Positions 1 through 8,795 of a stretch of 64,000 nucleotides of DNA are shown piece after piece. The stretch spans positions 103,947 to 167,946 of the forward strand of contig DKQS01000002.1 in assembly GCA_002471825.1 (NCBI GenBank), written 5' to 3'. Positions within the stretch are counted from its first letter, which is position 1. Each line of letters begins with the position of its first letter. The translations under genes were made by a program, and so were the position numbers. Source of the DNA: Flavobacteriaceae bacterium UBA7302. Its GTDB lineage: Bacteria; Bacteroidota; Bacteroidia; Flavobacteriales; Flavobacteriaceae. The notes under the pieces were generated by a model that saw only the letters and a program-made list of their open reading frames with translations, made no database searches and was not told the origin of the DNA.

Positions 1-63
1 CAGCTGGGGAATAAACGAAATGCAAATATATAAGATTATTTGATTTGGAAGTCAAGATATATA

Positions 64-91
64 AAAAAGACCAGATTTCTCCGGTCTTTTT
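64..91. terminator. Intrinsic terminator after fadE
   Basis: A perfect 9-bp inverted repeat (AAAAAGACC at 64-72, GGTCTTTTT at 83-91) encloses a 10-nt loop and ends in a T run on both strands. It starts 43 nt past the fadE stop codon, so it most likely ends the minus-strand fad operon. It could also stop plus-strand transcription entering from the left of the window. Confidence 0.75.
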
Positions 92-134
92 AAACAAACA
101 ACTAAATTTTAAAACAGTTGCGTTTTAAAATATT

Positions 135-1943
135 TTAAAAGCAGTATTTATTTTCAGCGATTAATAAATCTGCAATCGTTTTACGTAACTCAATTACATT
201 TGGGTAGTTCGCGTATTTTGTAAATCGCTTAAGACCCATTAAAAGCATTCTTTGCTCGTCTCCTTCTGCAAAAGAAACAATACCTTCTCTTGCACTTTTG
301 TTTACGATTTCAACCGCATTATACAAGTACAATTTCGCCATTGCAATCTGACCTTTCTGATCCTCTTCTCCGAAACGTTTGGCGTTCTTTTCTGCTCTTA
401 ACAACGTAGACTCTGCCATGTAGATTTCGTTCAAGATCTCAGCTGCCGCCAACAATAATTGTTGGTGTTGCTCTAAATCTGGTCCGTACTTCTGGATTGC
501 AGAACCTGCAACCATTAAGAATACCTTTTTCATTTTTTTGATCATCTCCTTTTCTTCAGCAAATAACTCGCTGTAATCTGGAGTGTCAAAAGAAGGGATT
601 CCCATCAATTCATCGGCAACAGCTGTTGCTGGACCTAATAAATCAACATGACCTTTCATTGCTTTTTTAATCAGCATTCCAACAGATAACATTCTATTGA
701 TCTCATTCGTCCCCTCGTAGATTCTAGAAATACGAGCATCTCTCCAAGCAGCCTCCATTGGCGTTTCTTCAGAGAATCCCATACCTCCAAAAATCTGAAT
801 TCCTTGATCTGCACAATTTTGTACATCCTCAGAAACAGTTACTTTTAAGATAGAACACTCAATCGCATATTCTTCCACACCTTTTAATTCAGCCTCTTGA
901 TGCGTGTTTCCTGAAGCGATTCTCATTTCAATACGATCTTCAATATCTTTTGCAGCTCTATAACTTGCAGCCTCACCAGCATAGGTGTTGGTAGCCATTT
1001 CAGCTAATTTGTACTTGATGGCTCCGAAGTTGGCAATCGGTGTTTTGAACTGTTTACGCTCAGTCGCATATTTCAAAGCAGTTTCCGTTACCCTTCTTTG
1101 AGAATCCAAACAAGCAGCAGCTAATTTTATACGACCTACGTTCAATGCATTTACGGCAATTTTGAATCCGCCACCTCTTACAGAAAGCATGTTTTCAACA
1201 GGAACAATGGTGTCATTGAAGAATACTTGACGTGTTGAGCTTGCTCTAATTCCGAGTTTGTGCTCTTCTTCTCCTAGCGTAATTCCGTTTGGATTTGCTG
1301 GATCGTACTCTACGATAAATCCGGTGATGTTTTTGTCATTTTCAATTCGTGCAAAAACAATCATCAAGTTACAGAACCCTGCATTAGAGATCCACATTTT
1401 CTGACCGTTGATTTTGTAAGCCTTTCCATCTTCGGTTAAATCGGCAGTAGTTTTACCTGAGTTTGCATCAGATCCTGCTCCCGGTTCTGTCAAACAGTAA
1501 GCGCCCATCCATTCGCCAGAAGCCAATTTTGGAACATACTTTTGCTTTTGCTCTTCGGTACCATAAAGTGTAATTGGCATTGTACCAATCCCAGTATGAG
1601 CACCAAATGCTGTACTAAAAGAACCTGTACCACTTGAGATATACTCACAAGTAAGCATGGTAGAAACGAATCCCATTCCTAATCCTCCGTATTCTTCTGG
1701 AACTGCTACTCCTAAAAAGCCCAATTCACCAGCTTTTTTCATTACCTCTTCGGTAAGCTTGTAATCTTTAGCTTCGAAACGTTCTCTGTGCGCAATAATC
1801 TCTCTTTCATTGAATTCTTTTACAGCATCACGCATCATGATTTGTTCTTCGGTAAAATCTTCTGGAGTGAAAACGTCTTCACATCTCGACTCTTTTACCA
1901 AAAACTGTCCACCTCTTAAGATTTCTTTCTCTGTTGTTTCCAT
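135..1943 (-). CDS. fadE: Acyl-CoA dehydrogenase, FadE type (about 600 residues)
   Basis: FAD-dependent acyl-CoA dehydrogenase for the first step of fatty-acid beta-oxidation. The usual acyl-CoA dehydrogenase fold covers about residues 30-450, with the substrate/FAD motif CLTEPGAGSDA. The catalytic glutamate lies in IYEGTNEI at E410, the medium-chain-type position. An extra C-terminal helical region of about 150 residues gives 602 residues in all, matching the long FadE/YusJ type of Bacillus subtilis rather than the usual 380-residue enzymes. It is the last gene of a minus-strand run marR-fadN-fadA-fadE, 18 bp after fadA, the same gene order as B. subtilis fadNAE. The ATG at 1943 is the natural start. 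Expression is inferred to be under the upstream MarR protein. Confidence 0.93.
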   Translation of the reverse strand: METTEKEILRGGQFLVKESRCEDVFTPEDFTEEQIMMRDAVKEFNEREIIAHRERFEAKDYKLTEEVMKKAGELGFLGVAVPEEYGGLGMGFVSTMLTCEYISSGTGSFSTAFGAHTGIGTMPITLYGTEEQKQKYVPKLASGEWMGAYCLTEPGAGSDANSGKTTADLTEDGKAYKINGQKMWISNAGFCNLMIVFARIENDKNITGFIVEYDPANPNGITLGEEEHKLGIRASSTRQVFFNDTIVPVENMLSVRGGGFKIAVNALNVGRIKLAAACLDSQRRVTETALKYATERKQFKTPIANFGAIKYKLAEMATNTYAGEAASYRAAKDIEDRIEMRIASGNTHQEAELKGVEEYAIECSILKVTVSEDVQNCADQGIQIFGGMGFSEETPMEAAWRDARISRIYEGTNEINRMLSVGMLIKKAMKGHVDLLGPATAVADELMGIPSFDTPDYSELFAEEKEMIKKMKKVFLMVAGSAIQKYGPDLEQHQQLLLAAAEILNEIYMAESTLLRAEKNAKRFGEEDQKGQIAMAKLYLYNAVEIVNKSAREGIVSFAEGDEQRMLLMGLKRFTKYANYPNVIELRKTIADLLIAENKYCF

Positions 1944-1961
1944 ATTAATATTTTTATTCTT

Positions 1962-3152
1962 TTAGTTTATAAATTCAAAAATTCCAGCAGCTCCTTGTCC
2001 GGTTCCAACACACATGGTTACCATTCCGTATTGACCTGCCATATCTCTCTTTCTCATCTCATCAAACAATTGCACAGATAGTTTTGCACCGGTACATCCA
2101 AGTGGGTGTCCTAAAGCGATGGCACCACCATTTACATTGATGATATCTGGATTCAGATCCAATTCTCTTATCACGGCTAATGATTGCGAAGCAAAGGCTT
2201 CGTTTAATTCAATCAAGTTGATGTCACTTTGTTGCAATCCGGCTTGCTTTAATGCCTTTGGAATTGCAGCAACTGGGCCAATTCCCATAATTCTTGGAGG
2301 AACTCCAGCCGCGGCATAACTCACCATTCTGGCAATAGGTTCAAGTTTTAACTCTTTTACCATGTCTTCGCTCATAACCATAACAAAGGCCGCTCCGTCA
2401 CTGGTTTGAGAAGAGTTACCTGCTGTTACGGATCCGTTTGCAGCAAATACTGGTCTTAGTTTGGCAAGTGCTTCAACACTTGTGCCCCTTCTTGGACCTT
2501 CATCTTTGTTTACAGTGAACTTTCTCGTTGCTTTTTTACCTTTAGCGTCGATGTAGGTTTCCTCTACTTCAATCGGAACAATCTGATCTTGAAAACGATC
2601 TTCGTCAAGGGCTTTCAACGCTTTCATATGTGATTGGAATGCAAATTCATCTTGATCGGCGCGAGAAACATTGTACTTTTCAGCAACAGCTTCTGCTGTA
2701 TTTCCCATTCCCCAGTAATAATCTTCATTACCTGCATTCACAATGTTGTAGTTCAATTCAGGTTTGAAACCGGTCATCGGCACAGAAGTCATACTTTCAG
2801 TTCCTCCTGCAATGATACAGTCGGCCATTCCTGATTGAATTTTTGCTACCGCCATTCCGATGGTTTCCAATCCAGATGAACAGAATCGATTCACGGTAAC
2901 TCCAGGAACGTCAACCGTATTCAATCCGATTAAAGAAATGATACGCGCCATGTTCAATCCTTGAGATCCTTCAGGCATTGCGTTTCCAACGATGACATCA
3001 TCGATTCTATTTACATCCAATTCTGGAAGTTTTTCCATCATGTATTTGATGGTTTCAGCAGCGAGCTCATCGGCTCTTTTAAAACGGAAACCTCCTCTTT
3101 TAGATTTACCGACTGCAGTTCTATATGCTTTTACGATATATGCTGTTTTCAT
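1962..3152 (-). CDS. fadA: Acetyl-CoA acyltransferase (3-ketoacyl-CoA thiolase)
   Basis: Thiolase that cleaves 3-ketoacyl-CoA to acetyl-CoA and a shortened acyl-CoA. All family landmarks are visible: the nucleophilic cysteine in NRFCSSGLE (C91), the GHPLGCTGAK histidine motif, and the C-terminal CVGTGQGAAG cysteine loop. At 396 residues it has normal thiolase length. It sits between fadN and fadE on the minus strand. The 79-bp gap to fadN is the only sizeable gap in the operon and holds a short tandem repeat and a hairpin, so fadA-fadE could be tuned separately. A biosynthetic acetyl-CoA acetyltransferase has a similar sequence, but the operon favours degradation. Confidence 0.94.
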   Translation of the reverse strand: MKTAYIVKAYRTAVGKSKRGGFRFKRADELAAETIKYMMEKLPELDVNRIDDVIVGNAMPEGSQGLNMARIISLIGLNTVDVPGVTVNRFCSSGLETIGMAVAKIQSGMADCIIAGGTESMTSVPMTGFKPELNYNIVNAGNEDYYWGMGNTAEAVAEKYNVSRADQDEFAFQSHMKALKALDEDRFQDQIVPIEVEETYIDAKGKKATRKFTVNKDEGPRRGTSVEALAKLRPVFAANGSVTAGNSSQTSDGAAFVMVMSEDMVKELKLEPIARMVSYAAAGVPPRIMGIGPVAAIPKALKQAGLQQSDINLIELNEAFASQSLAVIRELDLNPDIINVNGGAIALGHPLGCTGAKLSVQLFDEMRKRDMAGQYGMVTMCVGTGQGAAGIFEFIN

Positions 3153-3155
3153 AAT

Positions 3156-3183
3156 TTTAGTTTTTAGTGTTTAGTCTTTAGTT
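3156..3183. repeat. 4 x 7-bp tandem repeat TTTAGTN
   Basis: Four contiguous heptamers, TTTAGTT, TTTAGTG, TTTAGTC and TTTAGTT, lie directly upstream of the fadA start (ATG at 3152). On the coding strand they read as ACTAAA units. The array is too regular for chance AT-richness. It could be a slippage-prone spacer; no binding protein is known to me. Confidence 0.7.
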
Positions 3184-3184
3184 A

Positions 3185-3206
3185 TAAGTGATAAACTCAT
3201 CACTTA
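3185..3206. other. Inverted repeat in the fadN-fadA gap
   Basis: Perfect 8-bp arms (TAAGTGAT at 3185-3192, ATCACTTA at 3199-3206) with a 6-nt loop, between fadN and fadA. There is no T run, so it is not a standard terminator. It may be an RNA hairpin that affects processing or relative expression of the two cistrons. Confidence 0.5.
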
Positions 3207-3231
3207 AAACTTGTAACTAACAACTCGCAAC

Positions 3232-5637
3232 CTAGTTGCGTAATGGTTTACCTGTTTTTAACATGTGTTGAATTCTTTCCAACGTTTTACGCTCAGTTGT
3301 TAGACTTAAGAAAGCTTCTCTTTCGATATCTAACAAATACTGTTCTGAAACTCTTGTTGGTTCAGATAAATCTCCACCAGCCATTACATAGGCCAATTTG
3401 TTTGCAATCTTTTGATCGTGCTCAGAAATGTAACGCGATGCTTTCATAGAGTCTGTTCCTACCATGAAAGTACCTAAGGCTTGTTTTCCTAAAACAAGTA
3501 CATCATTACGCATTGGTTTCTGAGTATATCCAGCTTCTGCCATTAATAAGGCGTGCTTTTTAGCTTCTGCAAGTTGACGGTCTTTGTTAACTACCACTAC
3601 GTCTTTTCCTTTCTGTAATACATTCATGTCAAAGGCTTCATAAGCTGAGGTAGCTACTTTTGCCATTCCGATGGCTAAGAAGTGTTCTTGCAATACATTT
3701 AATTGAACATCTCCCTTGTGGAAAAGATCTTGAGCTCTTAAGGCCATTTCTTTTGATCCACCTCCACCTGGAATTACACCAACGCCAAATTCAACCAATC
3801 CGATGTAAGTTTCTGCCGCAGCAACTACTTTGTCAGCATGCATGGACAATTCACATCCACCACCTAAGGTCATTCCGTGAGGAGCCGCGATTGTAGGAAT
3901 CGCTGAATAACGCATGCGCATCATGGTATCTTGGAAATACTTGATGGCCATGTTTAATTCGTCATATTCTTGCTCAGCCGCCATCATGAAGATCATTCCG
4001 ATGTTCGCTCCAACAGAGAAGTTAGCCGCCTGATTTCCTACTACTAAAGCTTGGAAATCTTTTTCTGCTAAGTCGATCGCCTTGTTGATGCCCGCCAAAA
4101 CATCACCACCAATGGTGTTCATTTTTGAACGGAACTCACAGTTGATCACACCGTCACCTAAATCTTCGATTACTACACCAGAGTTTTTCCAAACTTCATT
4201 GGACTTTCTGATGTTATCTAAAATGATGAAGGAATCTTGACCTGGTTTTTTGGTCTGTGCTTTGGCTGGAATGTCGTAATAATAAGTAGCTCCGTCTTTC
4301 ACTGTGTAGAAAGAAGTTTCTCCTTTTTCCAACATTTCAGTTACCCAAGCAGCTGGTTCGTAACCTTCTGCTTTCATCAAAGCAACTCCTTCAGCCACAC
4401 CAATGGCATCCCAAATTTGGAATGGACCGTGTTCCCATCCGAAGCCGGCTCTTAATCCGTCGTCAATTCTATATAATTCGTCAGAAATTTCAGGAATTCT
4501 TTTTTGAACGTAAGCAAACATAGAAGCGAAAGACTTTCGGTAGAATTCACCTGCCTTGTCTTTTCCACCTACCAATACTTTAAAACGATCTACTACATTA
4601 TCAATCGATTTCGTCAATTCTAAAGTGGCAAACTTTGGTCTTTGCTTTTTACGATATTCTAAGGTGTTTAGGTCAAGCGATAAGATTTCTTTCTTTCCAC
4701 CTTCACCAACAACTCTTTTGTAAAATCCTTGTTTTGTTTTGCTTCCCAACCATTTGTTTTCCATCATTTTGTTTACAAAATCTGGAATGACAAACTTATC
4801 GCGCATCTCGTCATTCGGACAGTTGTCTTTCACTCCGTTTGCAGTGTGTACTAACGTGTCTAATCCAACAACATCAATGGTTCTGAAGGTTGCCGATTTT
4901 GGTCTACCAATAACTGGTCCGGTTAATTTATCAACTTCCTCAATGGTTAATCCCATTTCTTGCACCACGTGGAACAAGCTCATGATTCCGAAGATTCCGA
5001 TTCTGTTTCCAATAAATGCTGGTGTGTCTTTGGCAAGAACGGATGTCTTTCCTAAGAACTTGTCACCATACATCATTAAGAAATCGGTTACCTCTTGTTT
5101 GCAGTTCGGACCTGGAACAACTTCAAATAATTTTAAGTAACGAGGTGGGTTAAAAAAGTGTGTTACGGCAAAGTGCTCTTGAAAATCCTTACTTCTTCCT
5201 TCATTCATAAATTTGATAGGAATTCCAGAAGTATTGGAAGTAACTAAGGTACCTGGAGTTCGGTATTTTTCAACCTGATCAAATACGCTTTTTTTGATAT
5301 CCAATCTTTCGGTTACAACCTCCATAACCCAATCAACATCTTTGATTTTTGCCAAATCATCCTCTAAGTTTCCAGTAGTGATTCTTTCAGCAAAACTTTT
5401 TTGATAAATTGGTGAAGGCTTAGATTTCAAAGAAGTAGTAAGCGATGAATTTACAATTCGATTTCTTACTACCTTGTCTTTTAAAGTCAACCCTTTGGCT
5501 TTTTCAGCATCTGTCAATTCCCTTGGAACGATGTCTAAAAGCAAGACTTCAGCCCCAATATTGGCGAAATGACATGCAATTCCTGAACCCATAATTCCAG
5601 ATCCAATAATTGCTACTTTTTTAATTCTTCGAGTCAT
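3232..5637 (-). CDS. fadN: 3-hydroxyacyl-CoA dehydrogenase / enoyl-CoA hydratase, FadN type
   Basis: Bifunctional beta-oxidation enzyme for hydration of enoyl-CoA and NAD-dependent oxidation of 3-hydroxyacyl-CoA. The dehydrogenase domain comes first, with the NAD loop GSGIMGSG near residues 12-19 and the HFFNPPRYLKLFEVV motif. A crotonase-like domain lies toward the C-terminus with the oxyanion motif HGMTLGGGCELSMHAD. Dehydrogenase-first order and 801 residues fit FadN of Bacillus subtilis; E. coli FadB has the domains in the opposite order. The gene starts 5 bp after marR and leads the fadN-fadA-fadE run, so one transcript is likely. Confidence 0.93.
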   Translation of the reverse strand: MTRRIKKVAIIGSGIMGSGIACHFANIGAEVLLLDIVPRELTDAEKAKGLTLKDKVVRNRIVNSSLTTSLKSKPSPIYQKSFAERITTGNLEDDLAKIKDVDWVMEVVTERLDIKKSVFDQVEKYRTPGTLVTSNTSGIPIKFMNEGRSKDFQEHFAVTHFFNPPRYLKLFEVVPGPNCKQEVTDFLMMYGDKFLGKTSVLAKDTPAFIGNRIGIFGIMSLFHVVQEMGLTIEEVDKLTGPVIGRPKSATFRTIDVVGLDTLVHTANGVKDNCPNDEMRDKFVIPDFVNKMMENKWLGSKTKQGFYKRVVGEGGKKEILSLDLNTLEYRKKQRPKFATLELTKSIDNVVDRFKVLVGGKDKAGEFYRKSFASMFAYVQKRIPEISDELYRIDDGLRAGFGWEHGPFQIWDAIGVAEGVALMKAEGYEPAAWVTEMLEKGETSFYTVKDGATYYYDIPAKAQTKKPGQDSFIILDNIRKSNEVWKNSGVVIEDLGDGVINCEFRSKMNTIGGDVLAGINKAIDLAEKDFQALVVGNQAANFSVGANIGMIFMMAAEQEYDELNMAIKYFQDTMMRMRYSAIPTIAAPHGMTLGGGCELSMHADKVVAAAETYIGLVEFGVGVIPGGGGSKEMALRAQDLFHKGDVQLNVLQEHFLAIGMAKVATSAYEAFDMNVLQKGKDVVVVNKDRQLAEAKKHALLMAEAGYTQKPMRNDVLVLGKQALGTFMVGTDSMKASRYISEHDQKIANKLAYVMAGGDLSEPTRVSEQYLLDIEREAFLSLTTERKTLERIQHMLKTGKPLRN

Positions 5638-5642
5638 TGTTA

Positions 5643-6098
5643 TTAAACTGCTTTTTTATTGTTTGTATAGATTTTTTTGTTGGCAATTAATTCGTTGATG
5701 ACCTCCATTACTTTAAAGAAACTAGTTAGGTCTTTTTCGGAAACATGTTCTCTCACCTTATTGTTAAACTGAAAGACATATTCCTTAGATATCTCACGCA
5801 TTTCCTTTCCGAAGTCGGTAAGTTTGATGATCACACCACGACCGTCATCCGGATTTTTTTCCCGCATGATTGCCCCTCGATCTTCCATTGATTTTAGAAT
5901 TCTAGACAAACTAGTAGGTTCCATTCCCATCTTTGGCCCAAGTGCTGTGGATGGGGTTCCTTTTTCCAAATCAATATTGAGAATTACGAAGGCCGTAGCC
6001 ATTGTACTATCGTGTTGAGCAGCCTGTTCGTTGTACATTTTTGCAACAGCTTGCCAGGTAGCTCTTAATTGGTGGTCAATTGAACGATTTTTCTCCAT
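5643..6098 (-). CDS. MarR-family regulator of the fad operon
   Basis: Winged-helix MarR-type repressor of 151 residues. The recognition region runs through LGPKMGMEPTSLSRILKSMED and is followed by the wing around NPDDGRGVIIKLT. It is the first gene of the operon, 5 bp upstream of fadN. Two copies of a 17-bp element with a palindromic core lie just upstream of its start, as expected for an autoregulated repressor. The likely effector is an acyl-CoA or fatty acid; this is inferred from the operon only. The ATG at 6098 follows the -7 element by only 5 nt, so the mRNA may be leaderless or nearly so. Confidence 0.87.
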   Translation of the reverse strand: MEKNRSIDHQLRATWQAVAKMYNEQAAQHDSTMATAFVILNIDLEKGTPSTALGPKMGMEPTSLSRILKSMEDRGAIMREKNPDDGRGVIIKLTDFGKEMREISKEYVFQFNNKVREHVSEKDLTSFFKVMEVINELIANKKIYTNNKKAV

Positions 6099-6103
6099 TG
6101 TGC

Positions 6104-6111
6104 CAAAGATA
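6104..6111 (-). promoter_or_regulatory. -7 promoter element of marR-fad operon
   Basis: The minus strand reads TATCTTTG, an exact match to the Bacteroidota -7 consensus TAnnTTTG. No TTG is seen at the expected -33 distance; that place is taken by the operator repeat at 6121-6137. The element lies 5 nt before the marR ATG. Confidence 0.6.
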
Positions 6112-6120
6112 AATAAATTT

Positions 6121-6166
6121 ATTATGCATGCATAGTAAATTCAAAAAAAATTATGCATGCATAGTA
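6121..6166. promoter_or_regulatory. Paired MarR-type operators (17-bp direct repeats)
   Basis: ATTATGCATGCATAGTA occurs twice, at 6121-6137 and 6150-6166, with starts 29 bp apart. Each copy contains the perfect 12-bp palindrome TATGCATGCATA. The first copy covers the -33 region of the marR promoter; the second ends 10 bp before the -33 TTG of the divergent GH16 gene. MarR dimers bind palindromes of about this size next to their own genes. That this protein binds here is inference. Confidence 0.72.
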
Positions 6167-6176
6167 TTTTTAACTT

Positions 6177-6206
6177 TTGAGGAAGGGGAATTAATGCGTA
6201 TCTTTC
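6177..6206 (+). promoter_or_regulatory. Promoter of GH16 gene
   Basis: TTG at 6177-6179, a 19-bp spacer, then TATCTTTC at 6199-6206. This fits the flavobacterial pattern TTG-N17/19-TAnnTTTG with one mismatch in the last base. The GH16 start codon follows 24 nt downstream. Confidence 0.55.
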
Positions 6207-6230
6207 GTATCAAATAAACACGCTAACTAC

Positions 6231-7778
6231 ATGAAGAAAAAAATTACTTTCCTCTTCTTTTTTATTGGTCTCATTTCTTTCGCCCAGCAAATGCCAATTG
6301 ATTTTTCAAATTCCAATCACACCTTCACTGGTTTTAGTGGAAGCGGTTTCGCGACTCGAAACAGTCCGACGGATGCGAATAATGTGGTAGGTCAATTTGC
6401 CAATGATGGTGCCAATGCCAACCAAGGATTTTTCATTGATTTGACTCGTGAAATCGATTTGAGCTTTCAACAAACCATTTCATTGTCTTTTTATTCATTT
6501 GACCCAAACAACCACAGCATTACTTTAAAGCTTGAGAGTGGAGGGTCTGATCCTAATATTGAGATTACAAAAACGAACATTGCATCCAATAACAGTTGGA
6601 CAAATAATATCACCTTTGATTTTGGAACTAATGTGGGAACCTATTCAAGGTTGACACTTTTTATAGATTTAGGCTCCGCTACGGCTGGGACCTATTTGAT
6701 TGACAATATTGATGACGGAACCACACCGACTGATCCGAATGCCATCGATGTGGTGTATGATGTACTAGCATGGTCGGATGAGTTTGATAGCGGAAGCAAT
6801 CGAGAGGTTGTCAATTCAAGCAAATGGCATCACCAAACATTTGGACCAAACGGTGGTCGTTGGTTTAACAATGAAGAACAGCATTACACGGATCGAATCG
6901 ATAATTCTTATGTTCAAAATGGTAATTTATACATTGTAGCGAAAAAGGAAAATTACACCTCCAATGGTGTAACTTTGGATTACACTTCCGCCAGATTGAA
7001 TTCGAAATATGCCTTTAAATACGGTAGGGTAGATGTCCGAGCCAAACTTCCATTAGGGGATGGAACTTGGCCTGCGATTTGGACCTTAGGCAAGAATATT
7101 ACCGAAACAGGAGCCTATTGGCAGACTCAAGGGTTTGGAACTACGGGTTGGCCAGATTGTGGTGAATTGGATATCATGGAGCATGGAATTCATGCTGATA
7201 ACGTAGTTTCAAGTGCCATCCATACACGTTCGAGTTACGGCGCCACAGTTAATATGGACACGTATCCTTTAACTGATGTACACAACAATTACCATATTTA
7301 TTCGATGAACTGGTCTCCAAATCAGATTACTTTTTTAGTAGATGGTGTAGGCTTTTATACGTATAATCCTTCCAATAAAAATGCGGCTACTTGGCCTTTT
7401 GATTTGGAGCAGTACCTATTACTAAATGTAGCCATGGGTGGTATCGGAGGGACTATTGATCCAAACTTTGACCGAAGTCCAATGATTATCGATTACGTGC
7501 GGGTATACCAAAACGCTGAAATATTATCGACTCAAAACATCGAATTGAATGAATCGGTAAAGATGTATCCAAATCCGAGTAATGGTGTAACCAATGTTTC
7601 GAGTGCAAATACCATCCAGCAGATTTCCATTTTTAACATGCTTGGGAAAAAAGTATTTGAGAAAAAACCGAACTCCAATAATGTATCCCTATCAACTCGC
7701 GATTTCACAAAAGGCATTTACATGGTGAAAATGAAAGTAGACGGTGGAAGCTTGGTGAAAAAGCTTGTGGTAAATTAG
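6231..7778 (+). CDS. Secreted GH16 glucanase (laminarinase-like) with T9SS sorting domain
   Basis: Secreted glycoside hydrolase, probably an endo-beta-1,3-(1,4-)glucanase. Residues 1-18 form a signal peptide ending at SFAQ. Residues 20-165 look like a beta-sandwich, possibly carbohydrate-binding. Residues 175-430 are the GH16 catalytic domain with the ExDxxE signature GELDIMEHGI (nucleophile E312, D314, acid/base E317). The last 80 residues carry the MYPNPSNG...KGIYMVKM pattern of a T9SS type A sorting domain, implying export through the type IX system. Laminarin is a likely substrate for a marine flavobacterium, but substrate is inferred. It is transcribed alone, divergent from marR, with a downstream hairpin. 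Confidence 0.92.
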   Translation: MKKKITFLFFFIGLISFAQQMPIDFSNSNHTFTGFSGSGFATRNSPTDANNVVGQFANDGANANQGFFIDLTREIDLSFQQTISLSFYSFDPNNHSITLKLESGGSDPNIEITKTNIASNNSWTNNITFDFGTNVGTYSRLTLFIDLGSATAGTYLIDNIDDGTTPTDPNAIDVVYDVLAWSDEFDSGSNREVVNSSKWHHQTFGPNGGRWFNNEEQHYTDRIDNSYVQNGNLYIVAKKENYTSNGVTLDYTSARLNSKYAFKYGRVDVRAKLPLGDGTWPAIWTLGKNITETGAYWQTQGFGTTGWPDCGELDIMEHGIHADNVVSSAIHTRSSYGATVNMDTYPLTDVHNNYHIYSMNWSPNQITFLVDGVGFYTYNPSNKNAATWPFDLEQYLLLNVAMGGIGGTIDPNFDRSPMIIDYVRVYQNAEILSTQNIELNESVKMYPNPSNGVTNVSSANTIQQISIFNMLGKKVFEKKPNSNNVSLSTRDFTKGIYMVKMKVDGGSLVKKLVVN

Positions 7779-7789
7779 CAATCCAAAAG

Positions 7790-7816
7790 AGTAACAAATG
7801 TGCTCTATTTGTTACT
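7790..7816 (+). other. Strong hairpin after the GH16 gene
   Basis: Perfect 10-bp arms (AGTAACAAAT at 7790-7799, ATTTGTTACT at 7807-7816) with a 7-nt loop begin 12 nt past the GH16 stop. There is no T tract, so it is a weak terminator at best. It may protect the mRNA 3' end or be an operator for the ABC gene at 7864. Confidence 0.5.
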
Positions 7817-7863
7817 AATAGAAAGAAACTTGAGAATATCAACTTAAACAGACCCATCAGTTT

Positions 7864-8793
7864 ATGAGCAATTTGCTAGAAATTAAAGGTGTAACCAAAA
7901 AATATGGCGACTACACCGCACTCAACAATGTTACCTTGTCAATTCCAAAGGGTAGCGTTTATGGTTTACTCGGCCCCAACGGCGCAGGAAAAACTTCTTT
8001 AATTCGGATCATCAACCAAATTACCATGCCTGATAAAGGTGAGGTGATTCTTGATGGGGAACATTTAGCACCCAAACATATTGCCGATATTGGTTATTTA
8101 CCGGAAGAAAGAGGATTGTACAAATCCATGAAGGTGGGTGAACAAGCCTTGTATTTGGCTCAATTAAAAGGATTGGAAAAAGAAGAGGCAAAGAAGCGAT
8201 TGAAATATTGGTTCGAGAAGTTTGATGTGTTCTCATGGTGGAACAAAAAAATCGAAGAACTTTCTAAAGGGATGGCACAAAAGGTACAGTTTATTGTAAC
8301 GGTGATGCACCAACCCAAATTACTCATTTTTGACGAGCCGTTTTCTGGATTCGATCCGATCAATGCACAGTTGATTGCTAAAGAAATATTGCAACTTCGA
8401 GATGAAGGAGCCACCATCATTTTTTCCACACACCGAATGGAAAGTGTCGAGGAACTTTGTGATGAAATCGCACTGATTGATAAATCCAACAAAATTTTGG
8501 AAGGAAATTTAAAGGATATCAAAAGACAATACAAAAGCAATGTCTTTCAAGTTGGAGTGAAGTCAGAAAATGATGAATCCTTACTAAAAGAATTGACTTC
8601 TAAGTTTGAAGTAAGACCTGCCGATTTTACCTTATTGGCCGACGAGCTTACGTGTAATGTAAAACTCAAATCGGGTGAATCGCCCAATGAGTTGTTGTCC
8701 TATTTATCGTCAAGAGGTATCGTGAATCATTTTGTGGAGGTGATTCCGAATGCCAATGATATTTTCATTCAAGCCGTAAAACAAAATTCTTAG
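7864..8793 (+). CDS. ABC transporter ATP-binding protein (NatA-like)
   Basis: ATPase subunit of an ABC-2 type exporter. Walker A is GPNGAGKT at residues 37-44; the signature is LSKGMAQK, a known variant of LSGGQ in this subfamily; Walker B is LLIFDEPFSGFDP; and the switch histidine lies in STHRM. A C-terminal extension of about 90 residues is typical of NatA/YhaQ-type subunits. The next gene, 2 bp downstream, encodes the matching permease, so the pair forms one exporter. Substrate is unknown; NatA relatives export Na+ and others export antibiotics or lipids. Confidence 0.9.
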   Translation: MSNLLEIKGVTKKYGDYTALNNVTLSIPKGSVYGLLGPNGAGKTSLIRIINQITMPDKGEVILDGEHLAPKHIADIGYLPEERGLYKSMKVGEQALYLAQLKGLEKEEAKKRLKYWFEKFDVFSWWNKKIEELSKGMAQKVQFIVTVMHQPKLLIFDEPFSGFDPINAQLIAKEILQLRDEGATIIFSTHRMESVEELCDEIALIDKSNKILEGNLKDIKRQYKSNVFQVGVKSENDESLLKELTSKFEVRPADFTLLADELTCNVKLKSGESPNELLSYLSSRGIVNHFVEVIPNANDIFIQAVKQNS

Positions 8794-8795
8794 TC

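Noticed and set aside
4955..4985. parS-like CACGTG core inside fadN
   Set aside because: The 16 bases around it differ from the ParB site consensus at three or more places and are explained by coding for His-Val-Val; a second CACGTG at about 18723 in the GH3 gene is also a poor match.
4739..5140. Plus-strand open frame of 133 codons inside fadN
   Set aside because: It is the shadow of a strongly conserved enzyme on the other strand and has no recognisable protein features. The same holds for 14808-15203, 25223-25633, 44740-45213, 47150-47575 and 59301-59762.
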